A stretch of DNA of 64,000 nt from Echinometra lucunter (taxonomy: Eukaryota > Echinodermata > Echinoidea > Camarodonta > Echinometridae): the NCBI GenBank assembly GCA_029962745.1, contig CM057153.1, positions 36,544,985-36,608,984 on the forward strand, read 5' to 3'. Numbering within the stretch: the stretch's first letter is position 1; each line of letters starts with the position of its first letter. The position numbers and the translations under genes were made by a program. The notes beneath the pieces were generated by a model that made no database searches, had not been told where the DNA came from, and was given only the letters and a program-made list of their open reading frames with translations. This document shows, one piece after another, positions 1 through 12,554 of the stretch.

Positions 1-58
1 AGGCTGCTGTGAGAGATTCTTCGTACAGATTTATGGGCTCTGCTGCCACTAAGCCTGG

Positions 59-386
59 GGGGGGGGGGCACCCCCCCCCCCCCCCCCCCCCCCTGTCATT
101 ACAAGGTGGACACCATGCTCGTACATGGACTTTCAAAATGGCCCTAAGCACGTAATTATATTATTCTTCGATCTCAGAATACCCTAAACAAGTATTTTGT
201 CATGTTTTTCCCACTCTAGACAAGTATTTTCAAATCAAGCTTTTGTAAAAGTATACCCTTTTTTCCTGATTTTTGCAATTCTTATACCCTTTTCACACTA
301 CACTCATACATCGCCTGTCCATGAAAAACAACCCTTTTTACCCGTGTTTGGTGTTCACCTTGTAATGGCAGTGCCCCCCCTCCCCA
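59..386. mobile_element. Foldback (MITE-like) element with CATTACAAGG ends
   Basis: The word TCATTACAAGGTGGACACC near 94 recurs inverted near 351-370 (GGTGTTCACCTTGTAATGGC), making terminal inverted repeats of about 20 bp. Both ends also border runs of C or G with the word GTGCCCC or GGGGCAC, and the left run is strongly expanded. The interior is AT-rich and codes for nothing I recognise. The exact outer ends and the target duplication are unclear because of the homopolymers. Confidence 0.55.
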
Positions 387-2483
387 TTTTGCGAAGAGAT
401 ATGTGAATTTGAAGAATCGCAAGCCCGTAGCCTATAAACTTATCCTGGTATTGCACAACCCCCACATGGGCATCTGATAGTGCAGCAAATGCACAATTTT
501 TTGGTGGACTTGGGTGCCCAGAAATGGCACAGCAGCTGTATGGTCACCTCACTGTCTCCATGCAACCTCTGCACAGCAGGAATATGGGTTCTGTATGATT
601 TCCATGTGGAGGCTGCAGAGACTGCATTGAAATTGCATGATTCCTGTATAGTCTCCTTGCAACCTCTGTATGGATTTGCCCTGGCCTGCCCCTGAAGGCC
701 ATTACAAGAAATGACTTGGTGATCACAGATAATTTGAACACAAACACCGTAGTCTGTAGCCACTTACGATGCCCCCAGAATCACATGGAAAATCGTTGAC
801 CAGTTTATTGCACAGCTCCAAGGGCAAATGTAAACTAGGCATAAGCATGAAAGGCATATATCTACAGTTCTAATCACTGGAAATTTTACCTTCATGTATC
901 ATGTGTATAAGAAAACCTAGAGTTTTTCTTTTGTTCTAAAATAAGAGAAAGTGACTGTCGATGCCTCCAGCACTGGCCGTGATGCCCTTCTTCCTTTTGC
1001 CTCAAGTTACGGCCACTAGAAATGTGCCCTTTTTCTCATAAATATGCACTTTTTCTTATATACAGTGCGTCCCAGAAAAAAACAGAACCCTAAAACAAAG
1101 GCTTATTGTGCAGAAGCAATGGGGCGTATTATTGAAAACACATTTTCAAAATAAACTTTGACTTATGCCCGTTCAAATGATACATTAAGCAAACTTATTT
1201 ATTCATGTATCTTTGAGTACCATGACTTTGAAAATTTAATGTAAAAAACCATTTGCTACACTTGTTGGCTTTGACAGTGAGCACGTCAAACAAAAAACAA
1301 AAAGTATGTCCATGCGTGTGTTAAAAATTAAGGAAGTCCCCCCCCCAAAAAAAAAAAAAAAAAAAAACCCCAAACAAACAAACATACAAATAATTCATTA
1401 CAGGCCCCTTAAAAAAAAAAAAAAAAACCCAAACAAACAAACATACAAATAATTCATTACAGGCCCCTTAAAAAGAGGCCTTGGTGCCCTCTGCCACCTG
1501 GCCTCTGTGAAAAAAGTGCCCCTCATCAAAGTGACTTTGCCCCCTAAAAATGCTATTTCGAGGCATGATATACTGTGCTCACATTGATCAGATGGTTTCT
1601 CTACAAAAGGAGGCATGTCTGTGTGTACAATGAAATATGGCAGGAATAATCAATATCAGTGTAACATACATGTACTTCAAATTGAATTGAAAGAAAGGAA
1701 TTGACAAAGAACCATTTTGCCTGCATACACAAATATCAGGAAATGAATTTACTTCAGTTGAAACATTCATGTAAAGAGTTATTGAATTTCCCAAGGATCT
1801 TTTGTTTGTGCCATCTGTTTAGATTTATAGTTGATTGGATTGTGTAAAGTGGGATTTGTAAAGTGTTTATAAACATTATATCACAGAAATGATAAATTTC
1901 CTTGAGAAGATATACCAGTAGAGTGCCATTTTATAAAATCTGAATTTATTTAAAACTGTACCAAAAACCTATAATATAGCTAGTACAAATGAAATACCAT
2001 CCCCCCCCCCAAAAAACACAAACAAACAAACTCTATCCAGCTTTCCAAGGATAAACAATTAAGGAGTTTGAAGAAAATAAAGAGTAACATGAGACCACAC
2101 AGTGCGGAATTGAATGGCTGTTTGATTCTGTAAATGTCCAAATTCATCAGCACACATACTGGCAAGTCGACTATGTGTAGCTTTTATATTAGTCACATTT
2201 TTGTTGTTTGAAACTATATTTAAACTCACAATATCTCTCTTTATAGAAGTAATATTAGAAACTCATATTTTTAATACAGTATACTGTGACCTAGAACACC
2301 TATCATGAAAAGAAAAATGTCTACTTTAATAGTTTATCTGTTGGCTGATTCACAAGTTATTGCATGCCGGTTATTTACAGGTCATTTTATTGTTTCCATG
2401 GTAAACGAAATTACACACATGTACACTGTGCATTAAATCAGTGACTTTCCTTGGGAACGTACATGTACCTTTAGTACCTTTAA
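387..2483. other. Non-coding stretch, no gene seen
   Basis: AT-rich DNA without a supported exon; it is either intron or 5' flank of the MGAT5 gene. At about 557-680 the phrase GCAACCTCTG occurs twice, some 92 bp apart, with an inverted partial copy between, probably a decayed repeat. Near 1065 the words ACAGTGCGTCCCAGAAAAA resemble the end of the foldback element at 37232, so a fragment of that family may be present. Confidence 0.5.
1345..1470. repeat. Tandem duplication of a 60-bp unit with poly(A)
   Basis: Two copies of a unit made of an A run, (CAAA)n and the word AATTCATTACAGGCCCCTT lie at 1371-1410 and 1431-1469, a period of 60 bp. The copies are nearly identical, so the duplication is young or is an assembly artefact at the poly(A). 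Confidence 0.85.
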
Positions 2484-2874
2484 CCCATTCGTGACAGGAA
2501 TTATTTTAAAGCCGGATTTGATCAGCTTTTATTCTTCAAATTGGCAACACCAACATTTTTTTCTTTTAGTGCTACATTTTTTCTTATTAAATGTCATGTA
2601 TCTGAAATAAATATAAATTGACAGAAAGTATGATGAGAAGTCAAAAAGTTGCCAATTTGCAGGGAAAAACTGTGATTTTAAACTTTCCATCGCATTGCCA
2701 ATTTAAGGATTTTAATGCTTATTTTCCTCTGAAAATTTTTCAGCATCAAACAACAAATATTGATGCAACCAAAATGGGCACAGTACGTGTAGAATATTTT
2801 GCTCTTTCTGCTCATGTATTTGGTATGATTTTTAAGACCAATCCACAAAATGTGGACCCTCTGTCACAAATGGG
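2484..2874. mobile_element. piggyBac-like non-autonomous element with TTAA target sites
   Basis: TTAA at 2480-2483 is followed by CCCATTCGTGACAGG. At the other end, CTGTCACAAATGGG is followed by TTAA at 2875-2878. Terminal repeats starting CCC that abut a TTAA duplication are the signature of the piggyBac superfamily. The element is only 391 bp, far too short for a transposase. An open frame of about 86 codons inside resembles no transposase that I recognise. Confidence 0.7.
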
Positions 2875-2878
2875 TTAA

Positions 2879-3876
2879 AATCAATATTGCGCATCCTCTT
2901 TCCTATGATATTTCATAATTGTGATATGGAAGATGCAGTAAGGGTCCATGCCATCATCATTCATGCATGTTGTATTTGCATCTTGCCCATGATTCGAACA
3001 ATCCATTACTCTGTCTTGAATAATTGATGGTCAAAGTCACACATACCGGTACCAGTGTAATGGATGGAAAACCAGTGCTATTTGCACAAGCACATTAACT
3101 ATTTGGACAATGGCACTTTGGGTTCTTGAGAAGAGGGATAAAGAGGATAAGATCTGCTCATGAGAGATAGAGTTCGGAACATTTCCTTGCTTTTGTTTGT
3201 TTGTTTGTTTCTTTCTTTCTTTCTTTGTCTCCTTGTTTTATTTTATTAATATACTTGTCGAAAGTGCCTTTATTACCTTTCGTATCTATTTGTTTTATTC
3301 ATTAGAGAAATATGAAAAAAAAAGGAAGTTTTATTGCACTCTATTCTGGTGGATGACTCAAACACTTTGGTTTGATTTTCTTTTGTGGTGCCCATCAAAA
3401 GTAATACTTTAAACAAGATGTTATTGATATTGCATTGAAATTGAGGGGGATATATCTATGATTGCTTTCAGAATCAGTTTTGAAGTTGTGTTTTTTTTTT
3501 CTCACAGGAGCGTTTCCATGACTTGTTGAATAATATTTCATCATAGCTATTTTATACATATTACATTGTTTTTGCTCAGCCAGAACTCCTGTGGAGATTT
3601 CTGTAGATCTGTTTTATATTATTTTGCCATCCAGAAATGAAAACAAGTGTTGTCACATTCTCCATTTAGATATGATTCATATCATAAAATCCTTCAGCTT
3701 TATGTTATTGAGCTTTTATCTTGTGACATCCATTATTCTTTTTATTGTATTTAACTTATGATTTTATGATTTGAATTCTACATGGAATACAAGACAAATT
3801 CACAGACATAGTATAATATCATGTAGTAGGTTTTCCCTGATACATGTAGATCCATAAATCATCATCAAAGTTTAGT

Positions 3877-3911
<35 letters not shown>

Positions 3912-4933
3912 TAACCTTCATGCATGATAGTCACATGCCATGTGCATGTACTATAAATTTGAATTCCATTGTTTCCAATTATGTACATGCAGTTTATCTG
4001 ACAAGACTTGCATAATATTTTTGATTATGTTTGTTCTCACACAGTGTCCTATAATATGCGGGCTGGAAATCCATATCAGAAATATTTTTTTCAAGGCTTA
4101 TAATGGAGGAATAAAAAAGAAACTAGCTGATCTTTTACTATACATATACATACATGTAGCATGGTCTTTGTGTAACCCCTATTTGTGCAATTGAACATTA
4201 GGCATAATTTATTTTCAAATTTATTTTCAAGAGTCACATTTATTATCTGTTGAATTACATGTATTCGTGTTGAAATATCTTTTGTGTGAACAACCTTTTC
4301 AACACACATACACGTACATGTATGTATCCAACTCTGCTTCTGGGAGAAAAAGAAATAGGCAAGTAGAGTTTAAATATGTAGCATTCACATTGTAGGAGAA
4401 GAAGGGGTAAGAATTTAATTTTTTTAATGAAATTTTGAAATGAAGAAAAAGCACATAAGCTGTATTACTGTAGGTAAAGCAGTGTTCTTCAAGACATCTG
4501 GGAGAAAGTTCAGTTTCATTAAGATCCATGTGTGTTTGGTTTACACATGCTACCTTTCATCACCAGCCATTAATTCATGCATAGCGATGGCTCTCCATTT
4601 TGTCTTATCTTTAGAAGAAACCCACAAATCATCATTACACCGTCTGGTCATAATACCAGGGATTCTCTCTTCAATTACTTTCATACACCCACACTGAGCT
4701 TTTAACCTAGTTTGGATTTTCCTGCACTGAGAATTTCTCATAACCATATGGTAATCTTAAGGGGGTAAATCCCAATGCTGAAACAATGTTAGTTCATTTA
4801 AAAGAGCATGATTTTATTAGCAGAAAATCATCTGCCTAAAGTTTTTTAAAAAGTCGTGTTGCCAAGGAAATCCCCAAATGTGGTAAGATTTCAGGATATT
4901 TTTGACCCCTCAGCTGTGACCCAGTTTCAACTG
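2879..4933. other. Non-coding stretch with simple repeats
   Basis: No exon is supported. It contains a (GTTT)n/(CTTT)n tract at about 3190-3226 and a poly(T) run of about 30 bases at 3880-3910. The latter could be the tail of a - strand retroposon, but no body is recognisable. Confidence 0.5.
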
Positions 4934-4974
4934 GGTACCCACTTTGACGTTAAAATGACGTCAAAGTGGGTACC
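4934..4974. repeat. Perfect 17-bp inverted repeat with a TGACGTCA core
   Basis: The arms GGTACCCACTTTGACGT (4934-4950) and its exact complement (4958-4974) are separated by 7 bases. The right half contains TGACGTCA, the palindromic cAMP-response-element word. A third, slightly changed copy of the arm (GGGTACCCACTTTTACGTC) lies at about 5061-5080. It probably belongs to a larger decayed foldback element spanning roughly 4750-5260. Confidence 0.85.
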
Positions 4975-5538
4975 TTGTCGCGCAATTCTAGCAAAATGCG
5001 CGCAAGGTATAATACAAATTGTACAGTCTAGCATGCAGCACAACTGCAATGCGCGAAGCTGGGTACCCACTTTTACGTCATACCTCATACTCCATTTTGG
5101 GGGTTAACTCTTGACTTTTTAAATGAGAAAATTAGCCAAAATGCATTGATTTCGATTGAAAATCATCAAATTTTTAATGTTATTCTTCTTAGAATTCTAT
5201 TCTCGATCATATATCAAAAAAAATTTTACCATTGTGCAATCACTTTAAGGGCCAGGCATGCTATATACATCATGTACTTTATGTACTTATAACTCAGTTG
5301 CCATCTGCTCACACCATAGACAAACCATATACAGCGAAAAATATGGAATAGCTTACATAATGATGAAGTACACTTATTGCATCAACAGTCCTAAGAGAAT
5401 TCTGCCTTGTTTAACATAACAGACAGCTGTTATTTTCAGACACTTTATTTTTAAAGCATATGTTTTCATCATTGATATGGTGAGGTGACAGTAGGTTGAA
5501 TTAATTGTTAATCCACTGAACTGTAAGCCTGAGATAAC

Positions 5539-6058
5539 TGGCTTTTACTAAACACTCTGGTCGCGTTGCGCTGGAAAACACTCGGGTCGCGGCTTGCTGG
5601 GTATGGGACGCCAAGTGTTAAATAGGTTATTCGGCCCAAAATTACAGTCATTGTACAGTAAAACCAAAGCCCTCCTAGCCACGCCCACAAGCATATTCTG
5701 GTAAACTGATCCTCCCGCCCTCTGCCTATGCACATAGTGTTTGTAACGAAACAAAGTCAATGCCCAGGCGAAGTGAATATAGCAGGCTTAATGAGAGATC
5801 ATAATTATAAATCTTGTCTGTTTATTTATATTGGTGGGAGGTTTTTCTTGCAAAATCGTCTGTTGCATTTTATTTTGTAATGAAATGGCTCACTGTTCGT
5901 GAATTCTATAAAGAAATAACGTTTAGAGTGAACTTTTGACTCTAAACTGTGCAGTTTTGGACCAAATAAATTGGTTAACACTTGGCGGCCCCATACCTAG
6001 CGAGCTGCGACCCGAGTGTTTTCCAGCGCGACGCGACCCGAGTGTTTAGTAAAAGCCA
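5539..6058. mobile_element. Foldback DNA transposon with about 105-bp inverted repeats and 6-bp target duplication
   Basis: GATAAC at 5533-5538 is followed by TGGCTTTTACTAAACACTC; the mirror image GAGTGTTTAGTAAAAGCCA ends at 6058 and is followed by GATAAC at 6059-6064. The arms match over about 105 bp and each contains tandem copies of ACACTCGGGTCGC. The 520-bp element has no coding capacity, so it must have been mobilised by an enzyme encoded elsewhere. I cannot assign the superfamily from the ends. Confidence 0.85.
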
Positions 6059-6872
6059 GATAACTTTGGCCAGAGTCTATGGAAAATGTGTATTATACTG
6101 AAATCAGATTGTGTTCAATGGGTTAAAAGACTGTATTCCTAATTTTCCTTCTGGTTTTGCCAGTGTATCTACCGTGGATATGGACATGTTTTGTGCGCTT
6201 TTAATCTAATTCACAAGCCATTTCACTTTTCTTGTGTTATTAAAAGTACTATGACCTCTTCTTCAGTGCTTGATCTATTCTTTCCTGTATATTGTGTCCT
6301 GCATGAACAAAATAGTTCTACACAACACCAACTCCTGTTTACTGCCCAGGACAAGCACAAAGGAATCGGTCACTTCAGTGACCTGAAAAATGGCTTGTCA
6401 TGTCATGAATTTGCATTTAGCACTGCATAATGTCCTTGCTTGTGGCTATGCAGAAAGGTGAAAGGTTTTTGATTGGTCTGCACTATTCAGTCATTTGAAT
6501 CAGTTGTGTACAGTTGCCTATTTAAACAAGAATAACTGGCTGTGGTGTTGAAGATTTCCATTTCTTCAAAAGCAGAATGTACAGTGTAGCCTCTCCAACT
6601 CTAGGTGATGTGCAATGCGCAAAATGTAAATGTAGAGGAAGGTCTCTGCTGTATTATATGACACCCTTTAGATGATTTGAGCTGTATGATTCATGGCTTA
6701 AGCTACCAGTAAATGATTATAAACATCCTCTCCTCCCCTCCCCCTCCCTCCCCCCAAAAAAGGAGAAAAGAGAAATGATCTTGAAATCTACTATGGACAA
6801 GAGTGCTCACTTTAACTTGTCTGTGCATGGACTCTTTAATAGCATATCCATGTTTCATGCATGAAGATATTA

Positions 6873-7223
6873 GGGAGCTTTAGATTGGCAACGCGAGTCC
6901 TGTGACGCGAAATCTTGGCAAAAATGTTGTTAGGTATGTGCATGTGTGAGACAGCTGTTTCCAGTCCATCCTGCGTCCTCCTATTTTTCATGACGCTTCT
7001 TGGGCCAGTTTACCGTCCTCTCCAATTTCGTGACGCGAAACCTGTTTTGACCTCTTTTTATGACGCAACAATGCTTCAGCTTTGTCCGCGCGCTGTGTCT
7101 GATTAACTGCGTCTTCCCGAAATCTAAAACAACTTTGCAACACGACGCAAGGAAAGAGGAGAACGTAAGTCAACCCAGGAAGATTCCGCGTCACAGGACT
7201 CGCGTCGCCAATCTAAAGCTCGC
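6873..7223. mobile_element. Foldback element with GGGAGCTTTAGATTGG ends and TA duplication
   Basis: Inverted repeats of about 44 bp run from 6873 (GGGAGCTTTAGATTGGCAAC) and back from 7223. TA flanks both sides (6871-6872, 7224-7225), as expected for a Tc1/mariner-type or other TA-targeting transposon. The interior repeats TGACGC or GCGTCA several times on both strands. It is 351 bp long and non-coding. Confidence 0.75.
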
Positions 7224-7225
7224 TA

Positions 7226-8978
7226 TTCACAGTTCAGGAGGTAGTCTCTCACTCTCTCATCTGCTCATTGTTTGTCACATCAAGGGAACATTGAGTAGGG
7301 GGGGGGGGTTGAGTTTCAAAAAGTCTGTCACATTGCTTGAAACCAGGGTAGTGAAACCAGTATTTCGTACACTTTTCTCCATAATGTTTATATTTTTATT
7401 TTCTATAATAATCGTATTCTTTATTTATTTATTCAATTCTTAATTTTATCAATTTATTCATTTATTTGGGGGGGGGGGGATGATGTGTGTTTTAAATGTA
7501 GAATTGTGTATCTACTTGTAACTAATAATTGTGCTTTTAATTGAATACCCCTCACTGGATTATTCAGCATGTGAATATTGATATCATGCTTTATAAAAAT
7601 TTCATATGAAGTTTTGCTCATTTGAATATCCCAAGAAGAAATCATCATAAAAGATTAAGGTTTCTCTTGTCAAGTGTTGGTGTTAATAAGCTTATGAAAT
7701 GGCTGACAGTTGATAAATATTAGACCAAGATCTTATGCTCTGCACCCTAAGGCCTCTTTTGCCAGTGTACCTCATGTGGTATTCATGAATTGACGTGCGA
7801 GAGGTGCGTTCCCATTAGCCTCAACATTTCTTCCTTTCATGAGACTGGTCAGTACTTCTCAAATAATCCAAGTTTGGAGGACTGTTTCCATCAACTCAAG
7901 TAGATCTACTTTCTCTAATACCAAATTTGCTACTTGGACATGTATATGTGCTTCCTCGCCAGCAAATAAGGCTCTCTGTCTGGCCATATGGTATAATGAT
8001 GATAATAATGATAATATTTAACATTTATATTGCGCTTACCAGGTAATATGAAGGTTTCTAAGCACATAGCATTTTATGTACAAATGCTAGATTGCCTTGG
8101 ATTATGGCTCATTAGCTTCATCTAAAATCTCAAGCACATCTGAGAAACGGGTTGCTATTTGTATCATGACTGCAGAGTAGCTCTACCTAGCATTGACATG
8201 GCTAATTTCCTCTTCTTGATCAGAATAATGAATTAGAAGGCTAATTTGAAAACTTGGGTTGCGGAAAATAGGCTTACTGTGACTAATAGGAGGAGTGTTT
8301 TCAAGGCCTTTCTCTGTGCCTGGGCCTGGGATGCAGGCTAGAAAATACCAAAAGTCCAGGGACCCATGGTTCCTTGGAAGATTGCTCTACTCATTCCCAG
8401 GGGTTCATTCTGTATTCATTTGTTGTGGGTTTTTACACCTCGTCAAGTGAGTAAGGATGGCACTTACGCCACTGTGAGCTCTGATGAGAAATCAATTTTT
8501 ACATGACCAGGTCATATTAAAGGCCTGCTGTGGTCTGTACTGTCAGTGTATTCTGCGGAACAACCATAAGAAGTGAAGATGAAAAGAGAATATGAGGGTT
8601 GAGAATGATAAAATTAAATGAATAGTGTGGACGAAAATCTCATGTTCAGAGAGAAGGAAGCAGCATTATAAAAAGAAATATTGCAGATGTAAAGTAATGT
8701 CATGTAACATTTGGGAATATAAATAGTAATAAGGAATAAGGAGTATTGCACCCCCCCCCCCCCCAAAAAAAAAGGGGGAGGGGAGTGAGTGCTCTCAGCA
8801 ATTCATTGCCAACAGTGTCAACAATATGAGATTTGCTGTTAAAGGTTTTCAATACTTGATAGTTCACTATGTATGGACCAGATTAACTTAAATGCATTGC
8901 TCTATAAACACACTTGCGATATACATTGTAACGCATATTTTCAATGCACCACCTATCTTCTTGAATTCTATTCTCTAG
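7226..8978. other. Non-coding stretch upstream of the first recognised MGAT5 exon
   Basis: No exon is supported. A - strand SINE tail lies at about 8005-8075, read on the - strand as a GCGC word, then ATATAAATGTTAAATATTATCATTATT-type sequence. Runs of G at 7300 and 7468 and C at 8751 are present. The polypyrimidine tract and AG before 8979 form the acceptor of the next exon. Confidence 0.5.
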
Positions 8979-9143
8979 GCTGAGATGCGGCTGGAGAAAC
9001 AAGGTCTTTTCAATCTGATGTCAGAACCCAATAAGTTCCGCTGGATCAAGATGAGGATATCACGGATGTGGGACACCCTGTGGGTGCCTGCTGCCCAGGA
9101 GTTCATCAAGATGCAGGGTAACAAGACAAGAGCAAGAAAGAAG
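8979..9143 (+). CDS. MGAT5: MGAT5 exon a: start of the lumenal catalytic region
   Basis: It encodes residues 1-55 of the visible protein, beginning AEMRLEKQGLFNLM and containing FRWIKMRISRMWDTLW, which matches the FRWM-type segment just before the GnT-V catalytic fold. It ends in the basic stretch RARKK, and NKT at 48-50 is a possible N-glycosylation site. Acceptor ttctctag and donor gtgagat fit; both boundaries are phase 0. It is the most upstream exon I can recognise, so the sequence before it belongs to exons not seen. Confidence 0.93.
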
Positions 9144-12100
9144 GTGAGATAATAGTTATGATTGTGATAATCATCAGGCCTCTCTAGACCATCCTCAAAA
9201 AGGGAGGGAGAAGATGTCTTGTCAAATTGCTGACATGAAAGCTGAAAAAATGTACACTATTTTATTATTATTACTGATCATGAAAAATGTTAGAAGGGAA
9301 GGTGAAAGTGTGTGTTAGAGGAACTTCTCCAGTCATTATCTTTGCCCTTATCATATTATGATGGTGGGTACCACCTTTTACTGTGACACCTACACTTGGG
9401 AATGAATTTCAAACTTGATATGCTGACCCAATTCAGTTAATCAAGTATTCTGTCAGGTCTCCAAGTGCATTAAACATAATAAATAGGTAATTGGAATCGA
9501 CCTAGAGGGGTTTTATAGATATATTATCAAAATAACTGCCTTAGTAATCTTGAAGGGTAGAGAGTTTTATTTTGAACTTAAGGAAACACTGCAACTTGTG
9601 GAAAACTATTTATAAATGAGATAAAGCCTTGTGAAATTTGAATATGTAAGTTTACTTAGTCTCCTTTTATGTATTTAGTCATTAATTTTTTGAGGGGAAG
9701 AAAATACTGTAAGCAGAATACTTATCACATGCCTAGAGCTGTTACTCAAATTCCAGAATACTTAAACTCTCATCCTTAAAATGTTACAGGTATAGAAGTA
9801 AGATAAATAATAGTATATAGATTTATCTTGCACTTTTTTGTACAAGGTTACAATATACTCTCCCTCATTCTATAAACATATATGTCACATGATGATAAGG
9901 TTGGGATTATATTTAATCATGGTTCTTTATTTCTTTGACTTCAGCTGTCAGTGTGAGTAGTGACACTTCAGTCCTGAAATATGAATCTGAATTAGCTGAT
10001 TCACTCAAGTATTAATATTTCAGAATTAGTTAAAAATGATCTCAAAGATTGGGGTAAATTTGCTTAAAATCATTACTCCAGTCAACATAATTATATACAT
10101 GTTGTAGGAACTATTGCGCAGGCGTTTTATAAATGTTGAACCCTGCTATTTGAATAATATAGGATGGAATTGCATTATGTATTGCATACATCTTGTCTAG
10201 TATTTAGTTACTATTTGAAATATGCAGAATGAATACATATTAAGAGGTAGCTCTTCGCTTTGAAACCAGTTAATTTGAAGAAGTAATGAGCTCGATATTT
10301 TACACCACACGTCATTAACATCACTATCACCATGACAACCACCTCTAATTGTCTTTCTGTCTATCTCCTCCCTTTGCATGGTCATTATTCACCATCATAT
10401 TCACTAGATTAGGTGAATTCAAGGTACTGTGCATCGTTCAAACAAATTATTCATCTCTCATATTCTGTCATCTTAAGTAGAACATGGCCCAATAATTCTA
10501 TTGATTCACATGACAGTGCTGGAGAGAGCATTCTAGGTCAATCAATCAATCAATCAATCATGATAAAAATGAATTGTGGTTATGCAAATGCAATGAAAAT
10601 GAAGATTTCTGTGTTAGGAATTGAAGATATGTTTGTAATTGCAATAGATTGTATACCTTTCCCATTCAGTTGGCAATTAAAAAGGGAACATACAGTTGGA
10701 CCCAAAAGTTTACATACACCTGGGCAATTCCACAGTATACCAAAATCATAAAATCTACTATATCTTCAGAAATATGTGTGCTGACATAACAAATTTGATA
10801 TCAAACAAAAGAGCTTATGGTGCATGCTCTTTCATCTGACTGGTATCTCACTAGCACTGAAGTATATCTCAATGTGATTTTCTTCTAAAATCGTAATACA
10901 TGAATTTGGGCAAAATTCATGTCAATCTTAACCAAGACATTTTTTTTTTTTTTGCTCACTTTTCCCCCCCAAAAAGTATTTCACATTGGATATTTTTGCT
11001 ATAAAATTTTGATGAATGGATTATGGAACAAATATGACTGATAAGAGGGTGGCATAATTCTTGTATAGAGGATTATTTAGCAAAAATATAATTTTTTTTT
11101 TAACCCAAGATTGACATCAAATTTTGCCTAAATGGCAATTATTGTTTTTTTAAAGAAAATCACACCTCAGTTTACTTCATTCTTTACGGCATGCCAGTCA
11201 ATTTTAGAAGCGTGATAAGCTCTTTTGTTTGATACCACCACATTTGTCATGGTTGCACAGACATTTCTGGAGATAATGGTAGATTTAATGACTTATGTCA
11301 AGTGAACATTTTTTGTGGAATTGCACGGGTGTGTGGAATTGCACGGGTGTGTGGAATTGCACGGGTGTGTGTAAGTTTTTAGCCCAGAATGTAGAAGCAT
11401 CATAAAAAAAGGCTTTTTAAAGTTTTCTTTGAGAAATAATTGTTTGTAGTTGTTCCATTCATCTGAATTTAAAGCCCAAAACCAAATTCGATATGCTTTT
11501 GGTGATGAAAAGTGAGCTAAAAACATAAAATGTTTTGGTTAGGATAATAGATACATAAGACATAAAATCTTGCCCATTGGTTATCTTAATTCAGAAGAAA
11601 CTCACACTTTGAAATACTTCAGCTGTAATGACATACTAGCCAGATGAAAGAACGTGATATGTTCTTTTTTGTTTAATACCAAATTTATTATGGTTAGCAC
11701 AAATATTCCTGAAATCATAGTAGATTTTATGATTTTTGGCGAGTGAACAATTTCTGTGGAATTGCCTACGTGCATGTAAACTTTTGACTCCAACTGTAAG
11801 TAGAAGCTATCTGCTTAATATGATTTATTTGTGCAGTCAATAGATTTTGATAAGGTTAAATCTGCTCTCTAAATCTACATCACCATACTTTGTCTCCGAT
11901 GACTTCTACCGTGTTTACACAGTGACTCGGCTAGAGTGTTGAATCCTTAAGCAAGGTCGAACGCTTCGATGAGGGCAACTGTGATCGTGTTTATACAGAA
12001 ACAAAACAGGCGAGTTCAACACGGCCCGCGGATCACGAATAGAAGTAGAATTGTGATGACTTGCCTAGTTTGCCCATTGACCTAGGTCAGTGGGTTCAAC

Positions 12101-12521
12101 ACGGCTTTCTGTTTACACACGAAAAAATTGGCGAGTCTGACTCGGCTCGCGGATCGAAACTTGCAATTCTGGCGGATCAAAAAAGCGGTGTTCAACACGG
12201 CTCGAGGGTCACACTGATCCTGTTTACATGACATAAAATTGCCGTGTTGAGCACGGGTCGCGTGTCGAACCCCCGAGCCGAGTCACTGTGTAAACAAGGT
12301 ATAAATCTACATCACCATACCTTGTCTCCAATGACTTCATGTTTAGCAGACCATGTGTCTAAGGATCAGTTCATTTCTGTCATTTATCAACTTTCTGAAG
12401 CGGCAAAGGGTGAAGGGGGATCTTAAGTTAAAATGGTTTAGAGAGGCGACTGCTATCTTACATTAGACTATAACTAAATCGGTAAATGAGTCATGAGGAA
12501 AAATTATCTAAAAGAGAGAAT

Positions 12522-12554
<33 letters not shown>

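Noticed and set aside
2618..2878. 86-codon frame as a small gene
   Set aside because: It lies inside the piggyBac-like MITE and ends within its terminal repeat.
3197..3412. WCP motif suggesting an N-terminal MGAT5 exon
   Set aside because: The surrounding residues do not fit the GnT-V stem region and there is no donor site in a suitable phase.
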